Assembly (NCBI GenBank): GCA_016191995.1
Contig: JACPVA010000032.1
Span: forward strand, 1-53,188
Length of the DNA: 53,188 nucleotides
Source: Burkholderiales bacterium
GTDB lineage: Bacteria; Pseudomonadota; Gammaproteobacteria; Burkholderiales; Burkholderiaceae_C
Direction: 5' to 3'
Part shown: piece by piece, positions 27,241-35,634 of the stretch
How positions within the stretch are numbered: position 1 is the stretch's first letter
Layout of the letters: every line of letters starts with the position of its first letter
Made by a program: the position numbers and the translations under genes
Notes under the pieces: model-generated
Seen by the model: the letters and a program-made list of their open reading frames with translations, nothing else
Told to the model about the DNA's origin: nothing
The model's database searches: none

Positions 27241-28119
27241 TCAGGCCACGTCCGGGGCGCGCTTGTCCTGCGTGCGGGTGTCGAAGTCCGCCGCATCGTG
27301 GCGCTCGTGGAGTTGCGTTTCGGGCGGCCCCCACAGGCGGTTGACCATGCGCCCGCGGCGCGCGGCCGGGCGCCGGGCGATGCGGTCGGCCCAGTCGACG
27401 ACATGCCGGTAGTCCTGCACCTGCAGGAATTCGCCCGCCTCGTACAGTTGCCCCTTGGCGAGCGCGCCATACCAGGGCCAGATCGCGATGTCGGCGATCG
27501 TGTAGGCCGCGCCGGCGACATATGGAACCTCGGCAAGCCGGCGGTCGAGCACGTCGAGCTGGCGCTTGGCCTCCATCGCGAAGCGATCGATCGGGTAGCG
27601 CCACTTCGCCGGCGCGTAGGCGTAGAAGTGGCCGAAGCCGCCGCCCAGATACGGCGCGCTGCCCATCTGCCAGAAGAGCCACGACAGGCACTCGGCGCGC
27701 TGCGCCGGCTCGGTGGGCAGCAGGGCGCCGAACTTCTCGGCCAGGTAGACCAGGATCGCGCCCGACTCGAAGACGCGCACCGGCTGCGGCCCGCTGCGGT
27801 CCAGCAGCGCCGGGATCTTGCTGTTCGGGTTGACGGCGACGAAGCCGCTGCCGAACTGCTCGCCGTCACTGATGCGGATCGGCCACGCGTCGTACTCGGC
27901 GCCGGCATGGCCCAGCGCCAGCAGCTCCTCGAGCATCACCGTGACCTTGACGCCGTTCGGCGTGGCCAGCGAATACAGCTGCAGCGGATGGCGGCCGACC
28001 GGCAGCGCGGCCTCGTGGGTGGCGCCGGCGGTCGGGCGGTTGATGGCGGCGAAGCGGCCGCCGGGGTCGGCGGGCGGGGTCCAGATGCGCGGGGGGGTGT
28101 AGTCGGTGGGGTCGTCCAT
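27241..28119 (-). CDS. yghU: YghU-type glutathione transferase / disulfide reductase
   Basis: A 292-residue Nu-class GST. It carries the long N-terminal extension typical of YghU (YTPPRIWTPP, GGRFAAINRPTAGATHEAALPVG), followed by the thioredoxin fold (LQLYSLATPNGVKVTVMLEE, VNPNSKIPALLDRSG, ESGAILVYLAEKFG). The C-terminal domain contains MGSAPYLGGGFGHFYAYAPA and YTIADIAIWPWYG. YghU-class proteins bind two glutathione molecules and reduce disulfides or organic peroxides. The predicted ATG at 28119 gives the usual start; the ribosome-binding site is weak. Confidence 0.9.
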   Translation of the reverse strand: MDDPTDYTPPRIWTPPADPGGRFAAINRPTAGATHEAALPVGRHPLQLYSLATPNGVKVTVMLEELLALGHAGAEYDAWPIRISDGEQFGSGFVAVNPNSKIPALLDRSGPQPVRVFESGAILVYLAEKFGALLPTEPAQRAECLSWLFWQMGSAPYLGGGFGHFYAYAPAKWRYPIDRFAMEAKRQLDVLDRRLAEVPYVAGAAYTIADIAIWPWYGALAKGQLYEAGEFLQVQDYRHVVDWADRIARRPAARRGRMVNRLWGPPETQLHERHDAADFDTRTQDKRAPDVA

Positions 28120-28406
28120 GCGACGATTCTGGGACAGAAGCGGTGGGCAGGCAGCGATAGGTCCACTCTTCAGCAAACACTCCCTGGCATCGCCGGGCGC
28201 CGAGTGCCATTCCACTACACCCCCAAGCCCGCAAGCTGGCTGACGTTGACCGCGCCGGTCTCGCACCCCAGGGTCACGATTCCGCCACCGCGTGCGATCT
28301 CCGGCGGCGGGGGACGTGACACGCGAGGGGCGTGGCCGGCACTCCCGTTCGGGGCCAGCGGGTGTGCGCCGCCCCTTGCGCGGATGCAGCGCGATGCCGA
28401 TTGCGT

Positions 28407-28793
28407 TCAGTCGCAGATATGGGCCTTGCCGTCCTTCTTCGCCTGTCCCATGTACGGCATTTGCGGCATCGCCCCCTTCATCATTTCGCCGCACCTGCGC
28501 ATGATCTGGGCTGTCGGATCGTCGGCCATTTCCTTGCCGTAGGCGATCGCCTTGCGCTGGGCGGCGTCTCGCTTGCCCTGGGCGCACAGGGCCTCCAACT
28601 CCTTGCTGATCCGTTCGGACCGTTCCTTCAAGGCGTCCGCCTTGGCGCGGTCGATCTGGGCCATGCAGGCCTGCATCTGCTGCGCCTGCTGCATCATCTT
28701 CTTCATGTCCGCCTCGGACATGCCCTGATAGGTCTGTGCCATCAGGCTGAGGGGAAGCAGCGCCGCCAAACAGACTGCCACTGATTTCATCAT
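28407..28793 (-). CDS. Small secreted Met- and Cys-containing protein of unknown function
   Basis: A 128-residue protein with a clear signal peptide (MMKSVAVCLAALLPLSLMAQ). The mature part is helical and charged, very rich in methionine (MSEADMKKMMQQAQQM), with four cysteines that could form two disulfides (CMAQ, LCAQ, RRCG, and the C-terminal HICD). I do not recognise a named domain. I recall similar unnamed periplasmic proteins in beta- and gammaproteobacteria ending in H(I/V)CD. AAGGAA five bases before the ATG supports translation. Its base composition is lower in GC than its neighbours, and it is isolated on both sides. Confidence 0.75.
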   Translation of the reverse strand: MMKSVAVCLAALLPLSLMAQTYQGMSEADMKKMMQQAQQMQACMAQIDRAKADALKERSERISKELEALCAQGKRDAAQRKAIAYGKEMADDPTAQIMRRCGEMMKGAMPQMPYMGQAKKDGKAHICD

Positions 28794-29348
28794 CGTGTTT
28801 CCTTGGTAGTACGTTCGGGGTTCTTGGAGCGAGCGCGTGGATCATCGAGTACCCGTCGTCCGGCACCGAGGGTTCCGACGGATCGGTCGAATTTTCCTGC
28901 AGACCAGCACGCAGCGCCTGCCAGACCCAGCTTCGGGCGGGGCGCCGCCTGAAACGCTTCTGCGCCCGACCTCGCAGGTGTCGGGTGCGGCCGGCGTTCG
29001 CCCAGGTTGGTGCCCGTCGTCGAGGCGTACGTTTCGAACGAGCGGTCGAACGGGTTCGGCGATACGGCGCGGACCCGCGAGACTCCTTGCGCCTCGGGGT
29101 CCCCGTCGAGGCGCTCATCGATACAGGCAGCCACTCGGACTCGTCGCGCACGCGCCGGTCTGCATGCTCGCTGTCATCGGCCCGGGGCGCGGGCAGGGTG
29201 TCCGGCAGCGCGGCGCACCCGCGCTTGCCGAACCGCGCGTGCCCGGTGGTAATCTGATCGACGAAGCCGCCGAGCGCGGTCCCCGGCGGGCGTGCGCCGA
29301 CGGCCGGGCTCGCAACGGTCCCTTCCCTGAGGGATCGCTGCCTCGGTA
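28794..29348. other. 555-bp gap with no recognisable gene
   Basis: Lower in GC than most of the window and without a convincing coding signal. The frames open across it give sequences with no domain pattern. It contains short similar segments (TCGAACGAGCGGTCGAACGG around 29034-29053) and the region upstream of the secreted-protein gene, so a promoter for that gene is probable. It might be remnant coding DNA. Confidence 0.4.
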
Positions 29349-31037
29349 TCAGGCCTGCGGCATCGCGCGCCCGAGGATCGCCGCGCAATCCACCCCGCGC
29401 GGCAGCGCGCCGTACTGGTGGTGGCCGGTGGACGCCAGCCGCGACGCGCAGAACGCATCGGCCACCGCCGCCGGCGCATGCTGCACCAGCAGCGCCGCCT
29501 GCATCGCCAGCGCCATGCGGTCGACGAGGTCGCGCGCGCGGTATTCGAGGTCCTGCAGGTCGGCGAACTCGTCCTTCAGCGCCGCGACATGCCGGTCCAG
29601 CAGCGCGCTGGCGCCGCGCGCGCGGCCGACCTCGGCGAAGAACGCCTGCACCACGTCGGGCGTCCTGGCCATCGCGCGCAGCACGTCCAGGCATTGCACG
29701 TTGCCGCTGCCCTCCCAGATCGCGTTGACCGGCGACTCGCGGAACAGGCGCGGGAAGGGGCTGTCCTCCATCACGCCGCTGCCGCCCAGGCATTCCATCG
29801 CCTCGAAGGCATGCTGCGGCGTGCGCTTGCAGATCCAGTACTTGCCGACCGCGGTCAGCAGCCGCACCAGCGCGTCCTCGTGCGCGTCATCTCGGTGGTC
29901 CAGCGCGCGCGCCACGCGCATCGCCAGCGCGAGCGATGCCTCGCTCTCCAGCGCCAGGTCCGCCAGCACGTTGCGCATCAGCGGCTGCTCGACGAGCCGC
30001 TTGCCGAATGCGGCGCGGATGGCGCAGTGGTGCAGCGCCTGCGCGGCGGCCGCGCGCTGGCCGGCGGCCGAGCCGACCATGCAGTCGAAGCGTGTCATCG
30101 CCACCATCTCGATGATGGTGCGCACGCCGCGCCCCTCGGGGCCGACCCTCCACGCCAGCGCGCCGCGCAGCTCGGTCTCGCTCGACGCGTTGGAGACGTT
30201 GCCCATCTTGCGCTTCAGCCGCAGCACCTGCATCGGATTCTTGCTGCCGTCAGGCCGCCAGCGCGGCAGCAGGAAACACGACAGCCCGCCCGGCGCCTGC
30301 GCCAGCACCAGGAAGGCGTCGCACATCGGCGCGCTGACGAAATATTTGTGCCCGACCAGCTCGCAGGCCTGGGCCGGCCCCTCGGCGCCGATCGGCACTG
30401 CGCAAGTGCTGTTGGCGCGCACGTCCGATCCGCCTTGCTTCTCGGTCATCGCCATGCCGATCGTCAGCCCGGCCTTCTGCGCATCGGGGACGTTGCGCGG
30501 GTCGTAGATGCGCGCGGTGATCCTCGGCTCCCAGTGCCGCGCCAGCTCGGGCGTCGTGCGCAGCGCCGGGATCGCGGCAAAGGTCATCGTCACCGGGCAG
30601 CCGTGGCCGGCCTCGACCTGGGTGTGCAGGTATTCGTGCGCCGCGCGTGCGACATGCGCGCCGGGCCTGGGCTCGGTCCACGGCGAGGCGTGGAGGCCGT
30701 GCTCGATCGCGGTCGCCATCAGCCGGTGATAGGCCGGGTGGTAGCGCACGAGGTCGATGCGGCGGCCGAAGCGGTCGTGGGTGTCGAGCTCGGGCGGGTT
30801 CTGGTTCGCCTGCACGCCGAGCTGGAGGTAGTCGGCGCTGCCGGTCAGCGCGCCGAAGGCGACCAGCGCCTCGTGCGCCCAGCCGGCGCCCTCGCGCTGC
30901 ACGGCATCCTGCAGCGCGGCATCCTGCAGGTAGGGATTGAAGTCGACCAACTCATGGCCGACGTTGACGACCTCGTGCGTCTCGGCGGTGTAGGGGTCGA
31001 ACAGGGCGGGCTTGCCCAGGCGGTCGGGGGCGTTCAT
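29349..31037 (-). CDS. aidB: AidB-type acyl-CoA dehydrogenase-like flavoprotein
   Basis: A 562-residue AidB homologue, matching the E. coli alkylation-response protein along its length: REGAGWAHEAL, NQNPPELDTHDRFGRRID, VEAGHGCPVTMTFAAIPAL, GLTIGMAMTEKQGGSDVRAN, LVGHKYFVSAPMCDAFLVLA, MTRFDCMVGSA, FGKRLVEQPLMR and WEGSGNVQCLDVLRA. AidB is an FAD protein that binds DNA and is thought to protect it from alkylating agents; its own enzymatic reaction is unsettled. The ATG overlaps the stop of the PaaX-like gene by four bases (ATGA), so expression is probably controlled by that regulator rather than by an adjacent ada gene, which is absent. Confidence 0.93.
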   Translation of the reverse strand: MNAPDRLGKPALFDPYTAETHEVVNVGHELVDFNPYLQDAALQDAVQREGAGWAHEALVAFGALTGSADYLQLGVQANQNPPELDTHDRFGRRIDLVRYHPAYHRLMATAIEHGLHASPWTEPRPGAHVARAAHEYLHTQVEAGHGCPVTMTFAAIPALRTTPELARHWEPRITARIYDPRNVPDAQKAGLTIGMAMTEKQGGSDVRANSTCAVPIGAEGPAQACELVGHKYFVSAPMCDAFLVLAQAPGGLSCFLLPRWRPDGSKNPMQVLRLKRKMGNVSNASSETELRGALAWRVGPEGRGVRTIIEMVAMTRFDCMVGSAAGQRAAAAQALHHCAIRAAFGKRLVEQPLMRNVLADLALESEASLALAMRVARALDHRDDAHEDALVRLLTAVGKYWICKRTPQHAFEAMECLGGSGVMEDSPFPRLFRESPVNAIWEGSGNVQCLDVLRAMARTPDVVQAFFAEVGRARGASALLDRHVAALKDEFADLQDLEYRARDLVDRMALAMQAALLVQHAPAAVADAFCASRLASTGHHQYGALPRGVDCAAILGRAMPQA

Positions 31038-31972
31038 GCGGTGGTCTCCTCGCGGAAGCGTTTCCAGATGGTCTGGCCGGCGGCGTCGAAGCGAACGACG
31101 GCGTCGATGAAGCGCTGGCGCGCGTCGGCGTCGACCAGCGGGGCGGGAAGCAGGGGGTCGAAGACGAGCTGATGGATCGCGTCGTGGCCGAGCGTGAACG
31201 AGTCACGCGCGGCATCGGCCAGCGGCAGCCGGCCGGCGTGTTCGAGCCAGCGCTCCAGCCGTTGCCGCGTCGCGCGGTAGCCGCGGTTCAGCGCGGCGCC
31301 GTCCCACAGCGCGCGCGCACGCTTGTCGCGCAGCGGGTCCAGGTCACGGGCGAGGAAGACGGCGGCGTCGCCGTCGAGCCCGAGCCGCGCCAGCCGCTCG
31401 CGCACCGCGGCGGCGCTGCCGGCGAGGTTGTCCGGGCGCAGGTGCAGGCCGCGGTCGAGCTCGCGCAGGCCGAGCAGCCGGAGCGCGCGCTCGCGCGTGC
31501 GACGCGCGGCGCGGGCGCCGCCTGGGGTGATTGCACGGGCGCCGTCTGGGGTGATCGCGCGGGCGCTGCCTGGGGTGATCGTGCGCGCGCTGCCTGACGT
31601 CGCCGCGCCGGTACTGCCTGGGCTGGCCTTGCGGGCGCCGGCTGCAGTGCCTTCGACTGCCACCCCGGCCGGCGCGCCAGGCGGCGTGTGTACCGCGATC
31701 CAGCTGCCTTGCCAGGCACGCAGCCGCGCCGCGCTGCCGCGCCATTGCCCGACGTCGGCCGCCAGCCCGGCAGCCTGCGGCCCCAGCCGGTAGCTGCCGC
31801 GCCCGGCCGGCTCGACCAGGCCCGACGCCGCCAGCCGCACCAGCGCGACGCGCACGCTGTTCTCGCGCAGCCCGAACAGCGCGCAGGCGGCGACCGCGGT
31901 GCGCGCCGGCAGCGGCTCGCTGCCCGCACCCAGCAGCAGGTTGAGGATGAGGTGGCGGGGGTTGGGGGCCAC
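31034..31972 (-). CDS. PaaX-family transcriptional regulator with a repeat insertion
   Basis: About 312 residues. The PaaX-type winged helix is at the N-terminus (HLILNLLLGAG, GLRENSVRVALVRLAASGLV), then LRAWQGSWIAVHTP and the PaaX C-domain (LGLRELDRGLHLRPDNLAG, FTLGHDAIHQLVFDPLLPAP). PaaX proteins repress catabolic genes and respond to acyl-CoA esters. Between the domains lies an unusual Ala/Gly/Ser/Thr-rich stretch containing the eight-residue repeat ARAITPGG. I place the start at GTG 31972: the longer TTG frame to 32011 would run through the promoter and palindrome, and its first residues are not PaaX-like. It overlaps aidB by four bases and is its likely regulator. Confidence 0.82.
   Translation of the reverse strand: MAPNPRHLILNLLLGAGSEPLPARTAVAACALFGLRENSVRVALVRLAASGLVEPAGRGSYRLGPQAAGLAADVGQWRGSAARLRAWQGSWIAVHTPPGAPAGVAVEGTAAGARKASPGSTGAATSGSARTITPGSARAITPDGARAITPGGARAARRTRERALRLLGLRELDRGLHLRPDNLAGSAAAVRERLARLGLDGDAAVFLARDLDPLRDKRARALWDGAALNRGYRATRQRLERWLEHAGRLPLADAARDSFTLGHDAIHQLVFDPLLPAPLVDADARQRFIDAVVRFDAAGQTIWKRFREETTA
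31511..31606. repeat. 24-bp in-frame tandem repeat, three good copies plus one degenerate
   Basis: Units at 31511-31534, 31535-31558 and 31559-31582 share the core CTGGGGTGAT and differ at a few bases; 31583-31606 is a decayed fourth copy. On the minus strand they encode ARAITPGG-type octapeptides inside the PaaX-like regulator. Because the unit is a multiple of three, copy changes would keep the frame. Confidence 0.9.
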
Positions 31973-31983
31973 GGCGGACGCGA

Positions 31984-32022
31984 CATTACATCGATCGACG
32001 TATGTCGTCAATGGATGTAATG
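31984..32022 (-). promoter_or_regulatory. Promoter with 39-bp palindrome before the paaX-like/aidB operon
   Basis: Arms CATTACATC (31984-31992) and GATGTAATG (32014-32022) are perfect 9-bp inverted repeats 21 bases apart, with a nested CGAC-GTAT-GTCG at 31996-32007. On the minus strand TTGACG (32011-32006) can be a -35 box, with TGTAAT (31990-31985, spacer 15) or TAATGT (31988-31983, spacer 17) as -10. Repressor binding at the palindrome would cover this promoter, as expected for autoregulation by the PaaX-like protein. Confidence 0.65.
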
Positions 32023-32071
32023 AACGCGGCCATGTCGCGCGCCGCCGTATCGGCGTGCTACGGCGCGGCGC

Positions 32072-32812
32072 TCAGCCGCCGCGCGCGACCAGCGCGGCGC
32101 CGGTGACGGCGAGCAGCGCGAGCACCAGCGCACGAAAGCGCCGCTCGTCGAGCCGGCGGTGCAAGGCCTCGCCGGCGACGATGCCCACGAGCATCACGGG
32201 CAGGTAGGCGGCGGCGCGCGGCAGCGCCGGCGCCAGCGTGCCATCGAGCGCGTACAGCAGCGTCAGGCTGGCGTTGAGGACCAGCCACACCGCGATCAGC
32301 GTCGCCCGCAGACGCGCCTTGTCGAGCGTCGTGCCGGCCAGCGCCGCGACCAGCAGCGGCCCGCCGCTGGCGTAAAGGCCGTGGGTCAGCCCCGCGGCCG
32401 CCGTCAGCGCGCGTGCCCGCCAGGGCGGGTGCGGCCTGGGAAGGCCGGCGCGTCGCATGCGCCAGCCCTCGCGCAGCGCAAACGCCAGCACCAGCGCGCC
32501 GAACAGCGGCACCAGCGCCGCGTCCCCCAGCCAGGGCCGAAGCAGGTAGCCGGCCAGCATGCCGGCCAGCATCCACGGCGCGATGCGCCGCAGCAGCAGC
32601 GCGCGGTCGATCTGCGCGCGCAGCCGCAGCGTCATCAGCAGGTTCATCACCGTCGACAGCGGCACCAGGACCGGCAGCAGCGCCGACATCGGCAGCACCA
32701 GGGCGCCGAGCGCCAGCGCGATGACGATGCTGCCGAAGCCGAGCGCCGCCTCGACGGTGTAGGCAACGGCGATCGCGCCGGCCAGCGCGACCCAGGCGGC
32801 ACCGGCGCTCAC
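32072..32812 (-). CDS. TauE/SafE-family membrane exporter
   Basis: A 246-residue inner-membrane protein with about eight hydrophobic segments and the TauE/SafE pattern: two similar halves, an N-terminal VEAALGFGSIVIALALGALV and a second-half GLTHGLYASGGPLLVAALAG. Family members move sulfite, sulfoacetate or other small organic anions. The GTG start overlaps the SDR stop by four bases (GTGA), so it is translated with that gene. In this operon it probably exports or imports an anion connected with the ThDP enzyme pathway (inference). Confidence 0.83.
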   Translation of the reverse strand: MSAGAAWVALAGAIAVAYTVEAALGFGSIVIALALGALVLPMSALLPVLVPLSTVMNLLMTLRLRAQIDRALLLRRIAPWMLAGMLAGYLLRPWLGDAALVPLFGALVLAFALREGWRMRRAGLPRPHPPWRARALTAAAGLTHGLYASGGPLLVAALAGTTLDKARLRATLIAVWLVLNASLTLLYALDGTLAPALPRAAAYLPVMLVGIVAGEALHRRLDERRFRALVLALLAVTGAALVARGG

Positions 32813-33606
32813 CGCAGCTCGCCGCCGAAGCGCCGCCGCACGGTGGCCAGATACCACGCCGGCGCGACGCGCCACAGCAGCGCGCCGAAGCGCGCCAGCG
32901 GGTCGGGTGCCAGCCAGCGCGCACCGCGCGCCAGCGCGCGGTCGATCGCGCGCACCGTATCTTCGGCGCTGCGCACGCGGCCCACCGTCGAGCGCGCGTG
33001 CGCGGCCGGGGCGCCGTCGGCGCCGAGCGCGCGCTGCTCGATCGGTGTGTCGAGGAACGACGGGTAGACCATCAGCAGCCGCACGCCGTCGGCCTCCAGC
33101 TCCAGCCGCAGGACCTCGAACCACTGCGTCAGCGCCGCCTTCGCCGCGCCGTAGGCGGCGCGCCCCGGCACCGGCATCCAGCCCGCCATCGACCCGATCG
33201 CGACGATGGTGCCACGCGAGGCGCGCAGCAGCGGCAGCGCGGCCAGCGTCAGTTCGGCAGGCGCCTGCCAGTCGACCGCCATCACGCGGCGGAAGACCGC
33301 CGGGTCGGTGCGGTGCGCCGGTGAGCGGTGCGTGATGCCGGCGTTGTTGACCAGCAGGTCCAGCCATCCGAAGCGTTCGCGCGCGGTCGCGACGACGCGG
33401 TCGATCACCGCCGGCTGCGTCAGGTCGCCCGCGACCGTCGCGAGGTGATCGGCCGGGACGCCCGCGGCGGCGAGCTCGGCCGCGCGCGCGGTGAGCGCCG
33501 CGGCGTCGATATCGGCCAGCAGCAGCGCGTCGCCCGCCGCCGCCCAGTGGCGCGCCATCGCCCAGCCCAGGCCGGACGCGGCGCCGGTGATCAGCGTGAC
33601 GCGCAT
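32809..33606 (-). CDS. Short-chain dehydrogenase/reductase
   Basis: A 265-residue classical SDR. Cofactor motif TGAASGLGWAMA near the N-terminus, DIDAAAL after strand 2 (suggesting NAD), NNAGITHRS, catalytic Ser in IVAIGSMAGW and YGAAK for the Tyr/Lys pair. The C-terminal tail (VAPAWYLATVRRRFGGEL) may associate with membranes. The ATG at 33606 is preferred; a TTG 12 bases upstream has no ribosome-binding site. Substrate unknown. It lies between the epimerase and the exporter gene in the same direction. Confidence 0.88.
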   Translation of the reverse strand: MRVTLITGAASGLGWAMARHWAAAGDALLLADIDAAALTARAAELAAAGVPADHLATVAGDLTQPAVIDRVVATARERFGWLDLLVNNAGITHRSPAHRTDPAVFRRVMAVDWQAPAELTLAALPLLRASRGTIVAIGSMAGWMPVPGRAAYGAAKAALTQWFEVLRLELEADGVRLLMVYPSFLDTPIEQRALGADGAPAAHARSTVGRVRSAEDTVRAIDRALARGARWLAPDPLARFGALLWRVAPAWYLATVRRRFGGELR

Positions 33607-33714
33607 CGTCCTGGTCAATGTGAATGGCTTTCGTGATCCAGGGCGTTGCCCCGCATCATGAAGGTTGGCGCAGCGCGCCGCGGGTCGTCGGCGCCGGCTG
33701 GCTGGCGGGAGCCA

Positions 33715-34689
33715 TCATGCCTTGCCCGCTGCGTAGCCGCACGAGGCTGCCCAGCGCGAGAAGGCCTGCGCCGAGCTGTGCTGCGGCACGTAGCCGAAAT
33801 CGTTCTTCAGCCGCGTGTTGTCGAGAACCGGCCGCCAGCGCAGAAAGCCGACCTGCTCGGGGCCGTGGCGCGTCAGGCCGAGCGGCCTGCCAAGCGCGAG
33901 CGCCGCGCGCAGCAGCCACGCCGGAACGACGCGGCAGCGCTTGCCGAGAAGCGCGGCGATCTCCGGCATCGTCAGCGCGCCGTCGCCGGCCAGGTTGTAG
34001 ACCCCCGGCGGGCCGCCGGCGATCGCGTGCAGGATGGCGCCGACGACATCGTCGATCCAGACGAAGACGAAGGGGCTCGCGCTGCCGCGGATCGCCAGCG
34101 GCCGCGCGCGCTCGAACAGCGCGGTGATCTGGTTGTGCAACCCGGCGCCGAGGATGGTGCCGATGCGCAGGACGACCTGCTCGAGCTGCGGGTGGGCGCT
34201 GCGCGCGCCGGCGAGCATCTCCTCGACCAGCCGCTTGTGCTGCGCGTAGGCGAACTCGTCGTTGCCGCGCAGCGGCATGTCCTCGGTCAGGCGCGGCGGG
34301 TTGTCGGCGTGGTAGCCGTAGGCGGCGCCGCTGGAGCTGACGACGAGCCGCTTCACGCCGGCGGCCACGCAGGCGCCGAGCACACGCCGCGTGCCGTCGA
34401 CGTCGACCGCGAAGCTGGTCGCGCGGTCGTCGCGCGGGCCCGGGCTGACGATCGACGCCAGGTGGACGACGGTGTCGATGCGGTGCGCGCGCAGCAGTGC
34501 CTGCAACCCCGGCGCGCGCACGTCGTGCTCGGCATGGACGATGCCGGCGCGGCGCTCGGCGTCGGCGACCGGATGGACGTCGGTGGCGACGACGGTGGCG
34601 GTCTCGATCTGCCGCTCCGCGAGTGCGGCGACCAGCGCGCGGCCGAGCATCCCGGCCGCGCCGGTGACGAGGACCGCCGGTGCGCTCAA
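33715..34689 (-). CDS. NAD-dependent epimerase/dehydratase family protein
   Basis: A 324-residue extended SDR. The NAD loop VTGAAGMLGRAL is at the N-terminus, HLASIVSPGPRDDRA follows, SSSGAAYGYHADNPPRL supplies the Ser, and YAQHK gives the Tyr-x3-Lys pair. The later GVYNLAGDGALTMPEIAALLGK is typical of the group that acts on nucleotide sugars or similar substrates. The TTG start at 34689 overlaps the stop of the BASS transporter by four bases (TTGA) and gives a normal N-terminus. Specific reaction unknown. Confidence 0.83.
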   Translation of the reverse strand: MSAPAVLVTGAAGMLGRALVAALAERQIETATVVATDVHPVADAERRAGIVHAEHDVRAPGLQALLRAHRIDTVVHLASIVSPGPRDDRATSFAVDVDGTRRVLGACVAAGVKRLVVSSSGAAYGYHADNPPRLTEDMPLRGNDEFAYAQHKRLVEEMLAGARSAHPQLEQVVLRIGTILGAGLHNQITALFERARPLAIRGSASPFVFVWIDDVVGAILHAIAGGPPGVYNLAGDGALTMPEIAALLGKRCRVVPAWLLRAALALGRPLGLTRHGPEQVGFLRWRPVLDNTRLKNDFGYVPQHSSAQAFSRWAASCGYAAGKA

Positions 34690-35597
34690 GCCGCAACGCC
34701 CCCGGGGTCGCGCCGCGACCACCAGGTCGCCACCGACAACCCGGCGATCAGGTGCCAGATGCCCCACCATGCGGTGACGATCGCCATCCCGCCCAGGCCG
34801 CCGAAGAAGTTGAAGACCAGGATCAGCCCGAGCGCCGAGTTCTGGATCCCGACCTCGATCGCGACCGCACGCCGGTCGCGCTCGGGCAGCCCGGCGACGC
34901 GTGCCGCGGCCCAGCCGCTGGCCAGCGCGGTCGCGTTGTGCAGGAAGACCGCGAAGACGACGAAGCCGACCCAGTCGAGAAAGTGGCGCCAGTTGGCGGC
35001 CAGCGCGCCGACGACGAACAGGCCGAAGATGAGAAGCGAGGCCGCGCGCACCGGCCGGTGCACGCGCGCGACCAGGCGCGGGAAGCGGTGCCCGATCGCC
35101 ATCCCGGCGGCCATCGGCAGCCCGAGCAGCAGCGCCACCGCGAGCAGCATGTCCAGCGGGTCGAGCGATACCGCACGCAGGATCGCCGCGGTCGGTTCGT
35201 ACAGCCCGGCCCATAGCGCCAGGTTCAATGGCGTCATCACGATCGCCACTGCGGTCGAGATCGCCGTCATCGTCACCGACAGCGCGGTATTGCCGCGTGC
35301 GTAGTGGGTCAGGAAGTTCGACACGTTGCCGCCCGGGCAGGCGGCAACCAGCATCATCCCCAGCGCGATGCTCGGCGCCGGGCGGATCAGCAGCACGAGC
35401 AGGAAGGTGCAGGCCGGCAGCAACAGGAACTGCGCCGCCAGCCCGATCAGCACCGGCTTGGGCGTGACGAGCACACCCTCGAAGTCGCGCGGCTTCAGCT
35501 CGAGCGCGACGCCGAACATCACCAGCCCGATGATGGCGTTCAGCGCCCACAGCGACTGCGGGTTGAAGTTCAGCCGAACTGCGTCCATCTCGCTCAT
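34686..35597 (-). CDS. Bile acid:sodium symporter (BASS) family importer
   Basis: A 303-residue membrane protein with about nine to ten hydrophobic segments. BASS-family signatures: GLVMFGVALELKPRDF, LIGLAAQFLLLPACTFLL, MMLVAACPGGNVSNFLTHYA (sodium site region) and VGIQNSALGLILVFNFFGG in the second half. Bacterial members import pyruvate, pantoate, 2-keto acids or sulfur compounds with Na+. GGGAG sits seven bases before the ATG at 35597. It lies 37 bases after the ThDP enzyme gene, suggesting that it brings in that pathway's substrate (inference). Confidence 0.88.
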   Translation of the reverse strand: MSEMDAVRLNFNPQSLWALNAIIGLVMFGVALELKPRDFEGVLVTPKPVLIGLAAQFLLLPACTFLLVLLIRPAPSIALGMMLVAACPGGNVSNFLTHYARGNTALSVTMTAISTAVAIVMTPLNLALWAGLYEPTAAILRAVSLDPLDMLLAVALLLGLPMAAGMAIGHRFPRLVARVHRPVRAASLLIFGLFVVGALAANWRHFLDWVGFVVFAVFLHNATALASGWAAARVAGLPERDRRAVAIEVGIQNSALGLILVFNFFGGLGGMAIVTAWWGIWHLIAGLSVATWWSRRDPGGVAA

Positions 35598-35634
35598 CGT
35601 CGGCTCCCGGCGGTCGCGTCGCCTGCCACCTTGC

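Noticed and set aside
28837..29340. Open frames in the 28.8-29.3 kb gap
   Set aside because: No start with a ribosome-binding site, no domain pattern and composition unlike neighbouring genes.
31511..31606. Possible CRISPR-like repeats
   Set aside because: Units are directly abutting with no spacers, lie in a coding frame and have no cas genes nearby.
31973..32011. TTG at 32011 as start of the PaaX-like regulator
   Set aside because: The codon is the -35 box of a promoter inside a palindrome, and the added residues do not resemble PaaX N-termini.
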